From contig JAWKPA010000019.1 in the NCBI GenBank assembly GCA_041390905.1, forward strand, positions 1 through 64,000: a stretch of 64,000 nucleotides of DNA, read 5' to 3'. The DNA comes from JACKCD01 sp041390905 (GTDB taxonomy: Bacteria; Chloroflexota; Anaerolineae; Promineifilales; Promineifilaceae). The first letter of the stretch is position 1. The number at the start of each line of letters is the position of its first letter. The position numbers and the translations under genes were made by a program. Positions 1 through 7,439 of this stretch are shown here, piece after piece. Below the pieces are notes generated by a model, which saw only the letters and a list, made by a program, of their open reading frames with translations, searched no databases and was not told the origin of the DNA.

Positions 1-269
1 AGCTGCGCCACCAGCGCCACCACTGGCACGCCTGCCTGCTCCAAACCCGCCTGCATCTGCGGCCAATCAATCTGCAATGCCTCAGCCGCCGCCGCAATTT
101 CTGCCGCTGCCGCAGATGGAATAACGCCTAGCCGCCCCTGCACCTGTGCCAGCGTGGCTTCTACGTGGAGCATTTGCTGGATGTGGGTTTGGTCGGTGAA
201 AACGGCCGTTATTTCCGGCACAGTGAACAACGGGGTGTACAAAGAAGAATCGAGCGGAGAGATTGACAT
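1..269 (-). CDS. pcaB: 3-carboxy-cis,cis-muconate cycloisomerase, N-terminal part (cut by window edge)
   Basis: Only the first 89 codons are inside the window. They read as the N-terminus of the fumarase/aspartase-superfamily lactonizing enzyme that converts 3-carboxy-cis,cis-muconate to 4-carboxymuconolactone: an opening S-x-L-Y-T-P-L-F, then F-T-D-x-x-x-I-Q-Q-M-L-x-V-E-A-x-L-A-x-V-Q, L-G-V-I-P, and V-P-V-V-A-L-V near the cut. It follows pcaG in the same direction, which supports the call, since pcaG/H make its substrate. The gap to pcaG holds two opposite-strand genes, so it may need its own promoter. One ACGGCCGT (202-209) encodes T-A-V near residue 21. Confidence 0.85.
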   Translation of the reverse strand, partial: MSISPLDSSLYTPLFTVPEITAVFTDQTHIQQMLHVEATLAQVQGRLGVIPSAAAAEIAAAAEALQIDWPQMQAGLEQAGVPVVALVAQ

Positions 270-444
270 GGTACATTGCCAATGGATTGAATTTATTATA
301 GACTGTTTAATTGTAGGCAACGGATGTTGTTTACAATCACAACAGATAGATCACTAAACATTAGCGACCAAGACAATGAGAATGATAACACAAAGTCTTG
401 AACTCTCTTCAATTCCCTTAGGATAAAAACACATACCCTCTCTG

Positions 445-669
445 TTGCGAATTGGCCCCTACCGATTTTTTATCTATTCCGTCGATTGTCAGGAACCGCC
501 CCATGTGCATGTGGAAAGAGAGAACCATGTCGCTAAGTTTTGGCTGACACCGATACGAATACAAAGTAGCGGCGGTTTCAAAAGAAACGAAATCAATCGA
601 ATCTACCGAGTAATCAACGATAATTTGGATGAATTACTGCGAGGTTGGCATGAGCTCTGTGGTTATTGA
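445..669 (+). CDS. DUF4160 family small protein
   Basis: About 74 residues with the DUF4160 signature: R-I-G-P-Y-R-F-F-I-Y-S, then E-P-P-H-V-H-V and an A-K-F-W-L segment. Members are commonly paired with DUF2442 proteins in toxin-antitoxin-like modules, as here; the role is unproven. The only normal start in frame is TTG at 445. The frame stays open upstream to 427, and an ATA at 433 gives I-P-S-L-L-R-I-G, which matches the usual family N-terminus M-P-x-x-L-R-I-G. The original ATG may therefore have mutated to ATA. The pair lies antisense inside the pca cluster and is visibly more AT-rich than the pca genes. Confidence 0.75.
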   Translation: MRIGPYRFFIYSVDCQEPPHVHVERENHVAKFWLTPIRIQSSGGFKRNEINRIYRVINDNLDELLRGWHELCGY

Positions 670-949
670 AATACGCGATATTGCAATTCAAGATGTGTTT
701 ATTTCCGAAGACACGCTAACGATAGATTTGTCAGACGGCCGTTCGATCAGCACCCCATTGGCCTGGTACCCTCGTTTATGGCATGGCACTGAGGCCGAAC
801 GTCTCCATTGGCGCTTAATCGGCAAAGGTGCTGGTATTCATTGGCCAGACCTTGACGAGGACATTAGTTTAGAAGGGTTGATTTTAGGCAAAGCATCAAA
901 CGAAAGCCAAGCCTCCCTCACTCGCTGGTTAGCACAACGTTCTTCATAG
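650..949 (+). CDS. DUF2442 domain protein
   Basis: About 99 residues from the ATG at 650, chosen because GAGG lies 6 bases upstream; an in-frame start at 629 would add seven residues. Diagnostic DUF2442 segments are L-S-D-G-R-S-I-S-T-P-L-A-W-Y-P-R-L and I-H-W-P-D-L-D-E-D-I-S-L-E-G-L. It overlaps the DUF4160 stop by 20 bases, so the two are probably translationally coupled. DUF2442 proteins are often proposed to be the antitoxin-like or DNA-binding partner, but no function is established. One ACGGCCGT at 735 encodes part of S-D-G-R-S. Confidence 0.85.
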   Translation: MSSVVIEIRDIAIQDVFISEDTLTIDLSDGRSISTPLAWYPRLWHGTEAERLHWRLIGKGAGIHWPDLDEDISLEGLILGKASNESQASLTRWLAQRSS

Positions 950-987
950 TCGCCCTAGGGCATGAAGTAAGCCTTTTTTAATCGGAT

Positions 988-1572
988 TTATAAGGTGCAA
1001 TGGCCTCCCGGCTGCGGATCAAAAAAAACAGTTTCGTTGTCGCCCTGCATGTGAATGTCAAAGCGGTAGGTGGGCGGGATGGTGCTGTCGTCGCGGGTGG
1101 CGAGCAGGGTGTGGCGGCGGTCGGCCGGAACGCTGGTTAGCACGGGGTCGTTGGCGTTGGCGGCTTCATCGGCAAAGTAGATGCGGGTGAGGGCGTGGAT
1201 GAGCATCCCGCGTGCAAAGACATTGACGTTGATGTAGGGAGCCTGCCCATCGCGGCTGCCGGGTTTGATGGTGTGGAAGGTGAATTGCCCCTCATGCAGG
1301 TTTTCGGCGCGGCCAAAACCGCGAAAATGGGTGTCGGCCTGGGCGTACAGCGGGTCAGCGGGGTGGCTGTAGATGCCGTTGGCATCTGGCTGCCAGATTT
1401 CAATCATCGCATCAGGAACAGGCTGGCCGTCGCCATCATACACGGTGCCGCTGATGAGGATGCGAAAACCGGCCGTTTTTTCCTGTACCAAGTCACTCTG
1501 TGTTTCATCATAAATCAGCCCAATGCGAAAATAGGGGCCAACGGTTTGGCTGGGGGTTTGGGTAAGGGTCAT
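988..1572 (-). CDS. pcaG: Protocatechuate 3,4-dioxygenase, alpha subunit
   Basis: 194 residues. The start at 1572 (M-T-L-T-Q-T-P-S-Q-T-V-G-P-Y-F) is preferred over an upstream in-frame ATG whose extra residues come from the intergenic hairpin. It has the intradiol dioxygenase fold markers G-T-V-Y-D-G-D-G-Q-P-V-P-D-A, E-I-W-Q-P-D-A-N-G-I-Y and F-x-T-I-K-P-G, and lacks the Tyr/His iron ligand set, as expected for the non-catalytic alpha chain. With PcaH it cleaves protocatechuate to 3-carboxy-cis,cis-muconate. It follows pcaH on the same strand, separated by a hairpin. Confidence 0.93.
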   Translation of the reverse strand: MTLTQTPSQTVGPYFRIGLIYDETQSDLVQEKTAGFRILISGTVYDGDGQPVPDAMIEIWQPDANGIYSHPADPLYAQADTHFRGFGRAENLHEGQFTFHTIKPGSRDGQAPYINVNVFARGMLIHALTRIYFADEAANANDPVLTSVPADRRHTLLATRDDSTIPPTYRFDIHMQGDNETVFFDPQPGGHCTL

Positions 1573-1590
1573 GATTTTTCTCCAAAAAAG

Positions 1591-1655
1591 AGATTGGAGA
1601 TTGGAGATTGGAGATTGTGCAGGTTCACCAATCTCCAATCTCTAATCTTCAATCC
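1591..1655. repeat. Tandem-arm hairpin, GATTGGA heptad family (pcaH-pcaG gap)
   Basis: The left arm is several tandem copies of the heptad GATTGGA (phase TTGGAGA); the right arm is the reverse-complement series (TCCAATC), around a short loop containing AGGTTCACC. It would form a long stem in the pca mRNA and fills nearly the whole intergenic space. Same family at 2385, 3698, 15014, 17381/17679, 39441, 51588 and 62797. Confidence 0.9.
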
Positions 1656-1660
1656 CTCAA

Positions 1661-2362
1661 TTATTCAAACGGCGTTTGGTAGGGGCCACACACCACAATG
1701 TCAAAACGGTAGCCGAGTGCCCAGCCGGGTTGGGTCAGGTCATGGTCGTAGACCGAGATGAGCGATTGGCGGGCGGCTTCGTCGGGGATGCCGTTGTAGA
1801 TGGGGTCAAGCGGGATGAGGGGGTCGCCGGGGAAGTACATTTGGGTGACAAGCCGCTGGAGGAAGCTGGTGCCAAAGACGGAAAAGTGGATGTGGGACGG
1901 CCGCCAGGCGTTGGGGTGGTTGCCCCACGGATATGCGCCGGGGCGAATGGTGGTGAACTGGTATTCGCCGTTGGCGTTGGTGAGAACGCGGCCGGCGCCG
2001 TAGAAGTTGGGGTCGAGGGGGGCATCGTGCTGGTCTACTTTGTGCATGTAGCGGCCGGCCGCATTGGCTTGCCATACTTCAACCAGGGCGTTGGGAATGG
2101 GGTGGCCGCGATCATCGAGCAAACGGCCGTTAACCAAAATCCTTTCCCCCAACGGTTCACCCGTCCGCACCGCATTGCGCGTCAAATCATGATCCAGCTC
2201 CCCCACGTCGCTGTGACCATACACCGGCCCCGTCAACTCCGACAGCGACTGCGGCAGCGGCACCAGCGTCCGCGTCGGGCTGCGCCGCACCGTAGACTTG
2301 TACGCTGGATGCAAATAAGGGGGCTGCACACTCCAATCAATGGGATTAAAAGGAACCGTCAT
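1661..2362 (-). CDS. pcaH: Protocatechuate 3,4-dioxygenase, beta subunit
   Basis: 233 residues, the catalytic chain. The four non-heme Fe(III) ligands known for the family are visible: Tyr105 in R-Y-M-H-K-V-D, Tyr144 in G-A-Y-P-W, and His157/His159 in R-P-S-H-I-H-F. The N-terminal dioxygenase_N region (about 20-70) and the intradiol core (about 75-230) are complete. It cleaves protocatechuate between the hydroxyls, using O2. It sits between pcaC and pcaG in one minus-strand run, with hairpin repeats on both sides. Confidence 0.95.
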   Translation of the reverse strand: MTVPFNPIDWSVQPPYLHPAYKSTVRRSPTRTLVPLPQSLSELTGPVYGHSDVGELDHDLTRNAVRTGEPLGERILVNGRLLDDRGHPIPNALVEVWQANAAGRYMHKVDQHDAPLDPNFYGAGRVLTNANGEYQFTTIRPGAYPWGNHPNAWRPSHIHFSVFGTSFLQRLVTQMYFPGDPLIPLDPIYNGIPDEAARQSLISVYDHDLTQPGWALGYRFDIVVCGPYQTPFE

Positions 2363-2384
2363 CGTTTTTTACTCCGTATTCCAG

Positions 2385-2455
2385 GAGATTAGAGATTGGA
2401 GATTGGAGATTATTGACCTTCATCAATCTCCAATCTCCAATCTCCAGTCTCTAAT
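2385..2455. repeat. Tandem-arm hairpin, GATTGGA heptad family (pcaC-pcaH gap)
   Basis: Left arm of GATTGGA/GATTAGA units, loop with GACCTTCATC, right arm of TCCAATC units. The loop is nearly the same as in the copy at 3698, so the copies share ancestry and not just composition. It abuts the pcaC stop codon. Confidence 0.9.
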
Positions 2456-2827
2456 TTAATCTTCTGCCAAAACCTGCTTCGCAATAACAATCGCCGTGTT
2501 CGCTGCCGGAACCCCGGCATAAATTGCCACCTGCATAAATAACTCTTTCAACTCGTCGGCCGTCACCCCCGTGTTGCGCGTGGCACGGATGTGCATCGCA
2601 AGCTCGTGTTCCCGCCCCAACGCCGCCAAAATGGCAATGGTGACAAGGTGGCGCGTGTGGCGCGGCAGCGTTTCCCCCTGCCACGCTTCCCCCCAAGCGT
2701 ATTGGGTAATAAATCGCTGAAAATCAGCGTCAAAAGGCGTTTTGTTAGCCTCGGCGCGGTCTACATGGGCATCGCCCAACACCTCGCGCCGCGTTTTCAT
2801 GCCTCGGTCAAATGTATCGTCGCTCAT
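2456..2827 (-). CDS. pcaC: 4-carboxymuconolactone decarboxylase
   Basis: 123 residues, normal length for stand-alone PcaC of the carboxymuconolactone decarboxylase/AhpD-like all-helical family. Markers are R-x-V-L-G-D-A-H-V-D-R-A near residue 15, the W-G-E-A-W segment, H-x-x-H-L-V-T-I-A-I-L-A-A-L-G-R, and E-L-A-M-H-I-R-A-T. It converts 4-carboxymuconolactone to 3-oxoadipate enol-lactone, the substrate of the neighbouring PcaD. Position and direction fit one operon pobA-pcaD-pcaC-pcaH-pcaG. Confidence 0.93.
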   Translation of the reverse strand: MSDDTFDRGMKTRREVLGDAHVDRAEANKTPFDADFQRFITQYAWGEAWQGETLPRHTRHLVTIAILAALGREHELAMHIRATRNTGVTADELKELFMQVAIYAGVPAANTAIVIAKQVLAED

Positions 2828-2837
2828 TTTTTGAATA

Positions 2838-2895
2838 GGACGCAGATTTACCTGATTTAACTGATTATCAGGTTCATCAGGAAAATCTGCGTCCC
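2838..2895. repeat. Hairpin, GACGCAGATT family (pcaD-pcaC gap)
   Basis: Left arm AGGACGCAGATTTACCTGAT, right arm ATCAGGAAAATCTGCGTCC, so an imperfect inverted repeat of about 20 bases per arm with an AT-rich loop. A different sequence family from the GATTGGA hairpins but in the same kind of place. Other copies: 13709, 38355/38617, 42431, 58100, and a half copy near 29017. Confidence 0.9.
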
Positions 2896-2896
2896 A

Positions 2897-3688
2897 TTAT
2901 TCCAAACCCTGCAAAAATTCACCTATCACCCCGGCCAGCAGTTCCGGCTGTTCTACGCATGGCAAGTGGCCGGCAGTAGGGATTTCGCGGTAGCTGGCGT
3001 GGGGGATGAGGTCGAGCAGGGTGCGGGTTAGCTCTGGCGGGGTGGCGCTGTCTTCGGCTCCGCAGACAACGAGGGTGGGTGCCTGGATGGTGCGGCTGCG
3101 CTGGCGAAGGTCGGCATCGCGGATGGCGGCGCAGGTGCCAAGGTACCCTTCCAGCGGCATTCGCGCCAGCATGTTGGCGTGGATGCGGTGGACAGCGGGG
3201 TTAGTTTGGGTAAAGGTGGGGGCAAACCAGCGTTCAAGAATGGGGGCGGTGGTGTCGTGGTTCAGGCCGTGTTGAGCAAGGTGGGTAATGCGGGTGTTCC
3301 AAAAAACGGCCGTTCCTATCACCGCCGCCGTATCACACAGCACCAACCCGCGCACCCGCCCCGGCCATGCCGCCGCAAACGCCTGGGCAATCATTCCCCC
3401 CACCGACACCCCAAGCAAGACCGCCTGCTCAATGCCCAGCGCATCGAGCAGCCCCGCCAAATCGTGGGCATGGTCATCAATGGTATAAGGCGCGGGGGGA
3501 CAATCGGACAGCCCATGCCCCCGCTTGTCATAACGAACAAGGCGGTAATCGGCAGCAAAATGCGGCACCACCCCGTCCCAAATTCGTAGATCCGTCCCCA
3601 GCGAATTGATAAACAGTAACGCTGGCGCAGTCGCCACGCCGTCAAGAGCGCAGTTCAGGGTGATGTTATTAGCGATAATTGTGTTCAT
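2897..3688 (-). CDS. pcaD: 3-oxoadipate enol-lactonase
   Basis: 263 residues, alpha/beta-hydrolase fold. Nucleophile elbow G-V-S-V-G-G with Ser95; the R-Y-D-K-R-G-H-G-L-S segment near 52-61 is typical of PcaD; the C-terminal A-G-H-L-P-C-V-E-Q-P carries the catalytic His. It hydrolyses 3-oxoadipate enol-lactone to 3-oxoadipate in the cytoplasm. Genes to take 3-oxoadipate to acetyl-CoA and succinyl-CoA are not in the window. Confidence 0.9.
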   Translation of the reverse strand: MNTIIANNITLNCALDGVATAPALLFINSLGTDLRIWDGVVPHFAADYRLVRYDKRGHGLSDCPPAPYTIDDHAHDLAGLLDALGIEQAVLLGVSVGGMIAQAFAAAWPGRVRGLVLCDTAAVIGTAVFWNTRITHLAQHGLNHDTTAPILERWFAPTFTQTNPAVHRIHANMLARMPLEGYLGTCAAIRDADLRQRSRTIQAPTLVVCGAEDSATPPELTRTLLDLIPHASYREIPTAGHLPCVEQPELLAGVIGEFLQGLE

Positions 3689-3697
3689 AAACAGGCA

Positions 3698-3763
3698 GAT
3701 TAGCGATTGGAGATTGGCGATTGTGAACCTTCATCAATCTCCAATCTTCAATCGCCAATCACT
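3698..3763. repeat. Tandem-arm hairpin, GATTGGA heptad family (pobA-pcaD gap)
   Basis: GCGATTGGA/GATTGGC units on the left, a loop with GAACCTTCATC, then TCCAATC/CGCCAATC units on the right. The right arm touches the pobA stop codon. Confidence 0.88.
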
Positions 3764-4937
3764 CAAACGTCTCAAACGGTAGCCCGACATAATTTTCCGC
3801 CATCGCCGTTCGTGCTGCCGTTGACCCTGCCAAATAATCCAGTTCCGCCATCTGCAAACGGTGGTTGAGTGGGTCATCGCCAAAGCGGTGCATCAGCGAG
3901 GTAAACCACCAAGAGAAGCGAATCGCCTTCCACACGCGACGCAGGCACGTTTCCGAGTAACGGTCGAGCAGGTCGGTGCGTTTTTCGCCATAGTAGGCAA
4001 CCAGCGCCCGCGACAGGTAGAAAATGTCGGAGGCAGCCAGGTTCAGCCCCTTGGCTCCAGTGGGCGGGACGATGTGGGCGGCATCGCCAGCCAGAAACAG
4101 GTTGCCAAAGCGCATAGGCTCGGCTACAAAGCTCCGCAGGGGGGCAATGCTCATCTCTAGTCGCGGCCCAGTTACCACCCGTTCGGCTACGTGGGGGGGC
4201 AAACGGCGGCGCAATTCGTCCCAAAATGCGTCATCGCTCCAATTGTCTACCGAATCATCAAGTTCACACTGGACGTAGTAGCGGCTGCGGGTGTGGGAGC
4301 GCATACTGCACAGGGCAAAGCCACGCTCGTGGTTGGCATAAATTAGCTCTTCGTCAACGGGGGGGACATCGGAGAGGATGCCGAGCCAGCCGAAGGGGTA
4401 AATTTTTTCAAAAAGCTGTAGCTTGCCGGGGTCTACGCTGCGGCGAGCCACGCCGTGATAGCCATCACAGCCAGCAACAAAATCACAGATGAGTTCGTGA
4501 CGCTGGCCGTTCTTTTCATAAATGATGCGTGGTTGACCGTCGAGAAAACCTTCGACGGCAACGGCGGGGGCTTCGTATTCGATGATGCCGCCGGCCGACA
4601 ACCGTGCTTCAATTAAATCTTTGGTGACTTCGGTTTGGCCGTAAACCATGACGCTGCTGCCGGTGAGTCCGTGCATGTTGATGCGGGATAAACGGCCGTT
4701 AAACGCCAGCGAAAACCCCTCATGCACAATCCCCTCCCGCTCCATCCGTTCATGCACCCCCGCCTGCCGCAGCAGTTCCACCGTCCCCTGCTCCAGCACC
4801 CCGGCGCGAATCCGCCCCTCAACATGTTCCCGGCTCTGACGCTCCAAAATGACCGACGCGATGCCATGCAAATGTAAAAGCTGCGACAAAAGCAATCCCG
4901 ATGGCCCCGACCCAATAATCCCAACTTGTGTTCTCAT
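3759..4937 (-). CDS. pobA: 4-hydroxybenzoate 3-monooxygenase
   Basis: 392 residues, the usual length of p-hydroxybenzoate hydroxylase. FAD-binding G-S-G-P-S-G at 9-14; E-x-R-I-R-A-G-V-L-E-Q-G at about 41-52, the substrate-side signature of the family; C-D-G-Y-H-G-V-A-R around 160; G-D-A-A-H-I-V-P-P-T-G-A-K-G-L-N-L-A around 285. It makes protocatechuate from 4-hydroxybenzoate using NAD(P)H and O2, feeding the pca genes downstream. As the first gene of the minus-strand run it probably follows the operon promoter in the 4938-5093 divergent gap. No PobR-type regulator is adjacent. Confidence 0.95.
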   Translation of the reverse strand: MRTQVGIIGSGPSGLLLSQLLHLHGIASVILERQSREHVEGRIRAGVLEQGTVELLRQAGVHERMEREGIVHEGFSLAFNGRLSRINMHGLTGSSVMVYGQTEVTKDLIEARLSAGGIIEYEAPAVAVEGFLDGQPRIIYEKNGQRHELICDFVAGCDGYHGVARRSVDPGKLQLFEKIYPFGWLGILSDVPPVDEELIYANHERGFALCSMRSHTRSRYYVQCELDDSVDNWSDDAFWDELRRRLPPHVAERVVTGPRLEMSIAPLRSFVAEPMRFGNLFLAGDAAHIVPPTGAKGLNLAASDIFYLSRALVAYYGEKRTDLLDRYSETCLRRVWKAIRFSWWFTSLMHRFGDDPLNHRLQMAELDYLAGSTAARTAMAENYVGLPFETFE

Positions 4938-4970
4938 CGTTCACCCCTTGTCTTGCGTATTGTAGCCCCA

Positions 4971-5001
4971 GACCTCCAAGGTTTCAAAAACCCCGGAGGT
5001 C
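4971..5001. repeat. Inverted repeat in the pobA/Ldh2 divergent gap
   Basis: GACCTCC and GGAGGTC flank a partly complementary centre (AAGGTTT / AAACCCC). It lies in the only space that can hold promoters for the two divergent runs, so it may be an operator or just a stem-loop. The gap also holds one ACGGCCGT at 5031. Confidence 0.5.
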
Positions 5002-5093
5002 GGCTGTGGATAACCACAGCGCAATCATTGACGGCCGTTTACCGACCTGCTATATTCTCCATCCATCTGACAAAATACCCCCACCAACATCTT

Positions 5094-6086
5094 ATGACAC
5101 GACTAACCCTTTCCCAAATTTATGACCTCACCTACGCCGCGCTCGTTCGCTGCGGCGCGTCGGACGTGCAGGCAGGGCCAACGGCCGTTTCCGTGCGTGA
5201 TGCCGAAGCCGAAGGCATTCGCAACGTCGGCCTCGGCTATTTACCCTTGTATCTCGGCCATTTGCGCTGCGGCAAAGTGGTGGGCAACGCCCAGCCAGCC
5301 ATTGTCAGCCAGAACGGAGCCGTGATCCGGGTCGATGCCGCCCACGGCTTTTGCCACCCCGCCTTTATCCACGCCCTTGACCCATTTGTCGCCCGCACCC
5401 GCGAGCTGGGCATTTGCGCCATGAGCATCCACCGCTCCTACTCGGCCGGGGTCGTTGGCTGGTTCAACGATTTGCTGGCGCGGCAAGGGCTGGTGAGCCT
5501 GGCCTTTGCCAATGCGCCGTCGTCTGTGGCACCTTTTGGGGGAAAACGGCCGTTTTTCGGCACCAACCCCATCGGCTTCGGCGCACCCCGCACCCACGGC
5601 GCACCCATCATCGTAGACATGGCAACCAGTGCCACCGCCAAAGTCAACGTCAAACAAGCCGCCGCCGAAGGGCGCGACATCCCCCTCGGCTGGGCCAATG
5701 ATGCCGACGGCAACCCCACCACCAACGCCAAAGCCGGGCTGGCTGGCAGCCTCGCCCCGCTGGGCGGAGCCAAAGGGTTTGGGCTGGGGCTAATGGTAGA
5801 CATTTTGGCCGCTGGCCTCACCGGCAGCCACTGGTCTTACCAATCCTCCCCCTTTGGCAACAACGAAGGCGGCCCTCCCGCCGTCGGCCAGCTTTTCATT
5901 GCCATTGACCCCGCTCAAACTGGCGGCAACCATTTTGCCGACCAGCTTGAAGCCTGGGAAAACGAACTGCTAACCCAGGAAGGGGTGCGCCTGCCCGGCA
6001 GCAGCCGCCATCGCCACCGCGCCGAAGCCGAAGCCAACGGCGTGGCAGTGCCGGATGAATTGATTGCTAAAATTGAGGCGTGTTAA
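5094..6086 (+). CDS. Malate/lactate (Ldh2-type) dehydrogenase family oxidoreductase
   Basis: 330 residues from the ATG at 5094; upstream in-frame residues look non-coding. Ldh2/YlbC-YiaK family features are N-V-G-L-G-Y-L-P near 44, the substrate His in I-H-R-S-Y-S-A-G-V-V-G, P-F-G-G-K-R-P-F-F-G-T-N-P-I-G-F-G for NAD(P) binding, and G-G-A-K-G-F-G-L-G-L-M-V-D near the C-terminal third. Members reduce or oxidize 2-hydroxy/2-oxo acids (malate, sulfolactate, ureidoglycolate, diketogulonate); the substrate cannot be read from sequence. First gene of a plus-strand catabolic run. K-R-P-F is encoded by an ACGGCCGT. Confidence 0.85.
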   Translation: MTRLTLSQIYDLTYAALVRCGASDVQAGPTAVSVRDAEAEGIRNVGLGYLPLYLGHLRCGKVVGNAQPAIVSQNGAVIRVDAAHGFCHPAFIHALDPFVARTRELGICAMSIHRSYSAGVVGWFNDLLARQGLVSLAFANAPSSVAPFGGKRPFFGTNPIGFGAPRTHGAPIIVDMATSATAKVNVKQAAAEGRDIPLGWANDADGNPTTNAKAGLAGSLAPLGGAKGFGLGLMVDILAAGLTGSHWSYQSSPFGNNEGGPPAVGQLFIAIDPAQTGGNHFADQLEAWENELLTQEGVRLPGSSRHRHRAEAEANGVAVPDELIAKIEAC

Positions 6087-6090
6087 AAAA

Positions 6091-6151
6091 TTAGAGACTG
6101 AGAGACTGAGAGACTCTCTGTAATCTCCCAGTCTCTTAGTCTCCCAATCTC
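6091..6151. repeat. Tandem-arm hairpin, GAGACTGA octad family
   Basis: AGAGACTG repeated three times on the left; CAGTCTCTTAGTCTCCCAATCT on the right in reverse complement, with a very short loop. Same family at 37411 and 49273. The downstream gene's start follows within 25 bases. Confidence 0.88.
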
Positions 6152-6175
6152 AACAAGGATTTTCCCCAACCAACT

Positions 6176-7354
6176 ATGAGCATCTCTCAACACCTTTCCC
6201 AGCGAGCGCGGAAGTTTGAACCCGCCGCCATTCGCAAAGTCATTGCCCGCATTCAACCAGATTTTATTTCCTTTACGGCCGGCCGACCCGCGTCCGTCCT
6301 GTTCCCACTGGAAGCGATTTACGAGCAAACAGGCAACATGCTGGAAAAATATGGCCCCGCAGCCATGCAGTATTCCTCTACGCTCGGCTTCCAGCCGCTG
6401 CGCGAATGGATTGCCCAGCGCACCCCGCCTGCCACAGCCAAAAACGTCCTGCTGATCAACGGCTCACAACAAGCCATTGACCTCGTTGGCCGCCTCTTTT
6501 TAGAACCAGGCGACAAGGTAATCGTTTCTGCCCCCACCTACACCACCGCCCTCAGCACCTTTCGCGTCTACGACGTGGAATTTTTGGGAGTGGCGGGGGA
6601 TGAAAACGGAATGCTGCCCGATCAGCTAGAGGCGGCATTGCAGCAATCGCCCAAGCTCATCTACGCCATTCCCAACTTTATGAACCCGTCCGGGGTAAGC
6701 ATGAGCCTGGAGCGGCGGCAAACGTTGATCAAGCTGGCGGAGCAGTACGACGTACCCATTCTGGAAGACGACCCCTACGGCGAACTGCGCTTTGACGGCG
6801 AACCACTGCCCAACCTGTTTGAAATGGCGCCCGACCGGGTGCTGTACGCTGGCACCTTCTCCAAAATTGTCGCCCCCGGCTTCCGCATTGGCTGGATGGT
6901 GGTGCCGGATGAAATTTTTGAGTCGCTGATGATTGCCAAGCAATCTACCGACCTGCAAGCCTCGACCTATGCCCAAATGCTGCTCTATGAATTTGTGACG
7001 AGCCGTTCGATGGACGACCATTTTGACCGGATTCGCAGTTATTACCGGCAGCAGCGGGATTGGATGATTGGGGCGATGCAAAGGTATTTGCCAACGGCCG
7101 TTAAATTCCACACCCCGGCCGGCGGCATGTTCTGCTGGTGCGAACTCCCCGAAGGGCTAGATGCCGAAGAAATCCTCGAAGATGCCCTCGCCGCCAAAGT
7201 CGCCTACATCCCCGGCGGCTCCTTCTTCCCCAACGGCGAAGGCAAAAACACCCTCCGCCTTAGCTTCAGCGAAGCCAGCCAGGCGGAAATTGAGGAAGGG
7301 ATCAAGCGGTTGGGGGAGATTTTTGCCAATGCGATTGAAGCGATGGCGCAATAA
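6176..7354 (+). CDS. Class I/II aminotransferase (2-aminoadipate/MocR-like)
   Basis: 392 residues, a PLP-dependent fold type I enzyme of the LysN/2-aminoadipate aminotransferase group without a GntR domain. Seen: F-T-A-G-R-P near 35, Y-S-S-T-L-G-F-Q-P-L-R, I-P-N-F-M-N-P-S-G, E-D-D-P-Y-G-E-L, and the PLP lysine in G-T-F-S-K-I-V-A-P-G-F-R-I-G-W. It transfers amino groups between 2-oxo acids and amino acids; the substrate is unknown. It lies between the Ldh2-type dehydrogenase and the RraA-family protein, which suggests one pathway for a hydroxy- or amino-acid. Confidence 0.88.
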   Translation: MSISQHLSQRARKFEPAAIRKVIARIQPDFISFTAGRPASVLFPLEAIYEQTGNMLEKYGPAAMQYSSTLGFQPLREWIAQRTPPATAKNVLLINGSQQAIDLVGRLFLEPGDKVIVSAPTYTTALSTFRVYDVEFLGVAGDENGMLPDQLEAALQQSPKLIYAIPNFMNPSGVSMSLERRQTLIKLAEQYDVPILEDDPYGELRFDGEPLPNLFEMAPDRVLYAGTFSKIVAPGFRIGWMVVPDEIFESLMIAKQSTDLQASTYAQMLLYEFVTSRSMDDHFDRIRSYYRQQRDWMIGAMQRYLPTAVKFHTPAGGMFCWCELPEGLDAEEILEDALAAKVAYIPGGSFFPNGEGKNTLRLSFSEASQAEIEEGIKRLGEIFANAIEAMAQ

Positions 7355-7360
7355 TTAGAT

Positions 7361-7428
7361 GAAGGACGGAGGACGAAAGACCGAATCCTTTTTCCGTCTT
7401 CCGTCTTTCGTCCTCCGTCGTCTTCCAC
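7361..7428. repeat. Tandem-arm hairpin, GGACGGA heptad family
   Basis: GAAGGACGGAGGACGAAAGA on the left pairs with TCTTTCGTCCTCCGTCGTCT on the right, around an AT-rich loop. It occupies the gap up to about 12 bases before the next ATG. Confidence 0.85.
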
Positions 7429-7439
7429 AAGGAACACCC

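Noticed and set aside
1591..2455. GATTGGA arrays as a possible CRISPR or minisatellite
   Set aside because: Units are 7 bases with no unique spacers, and the arms are inverted with respect to each other.
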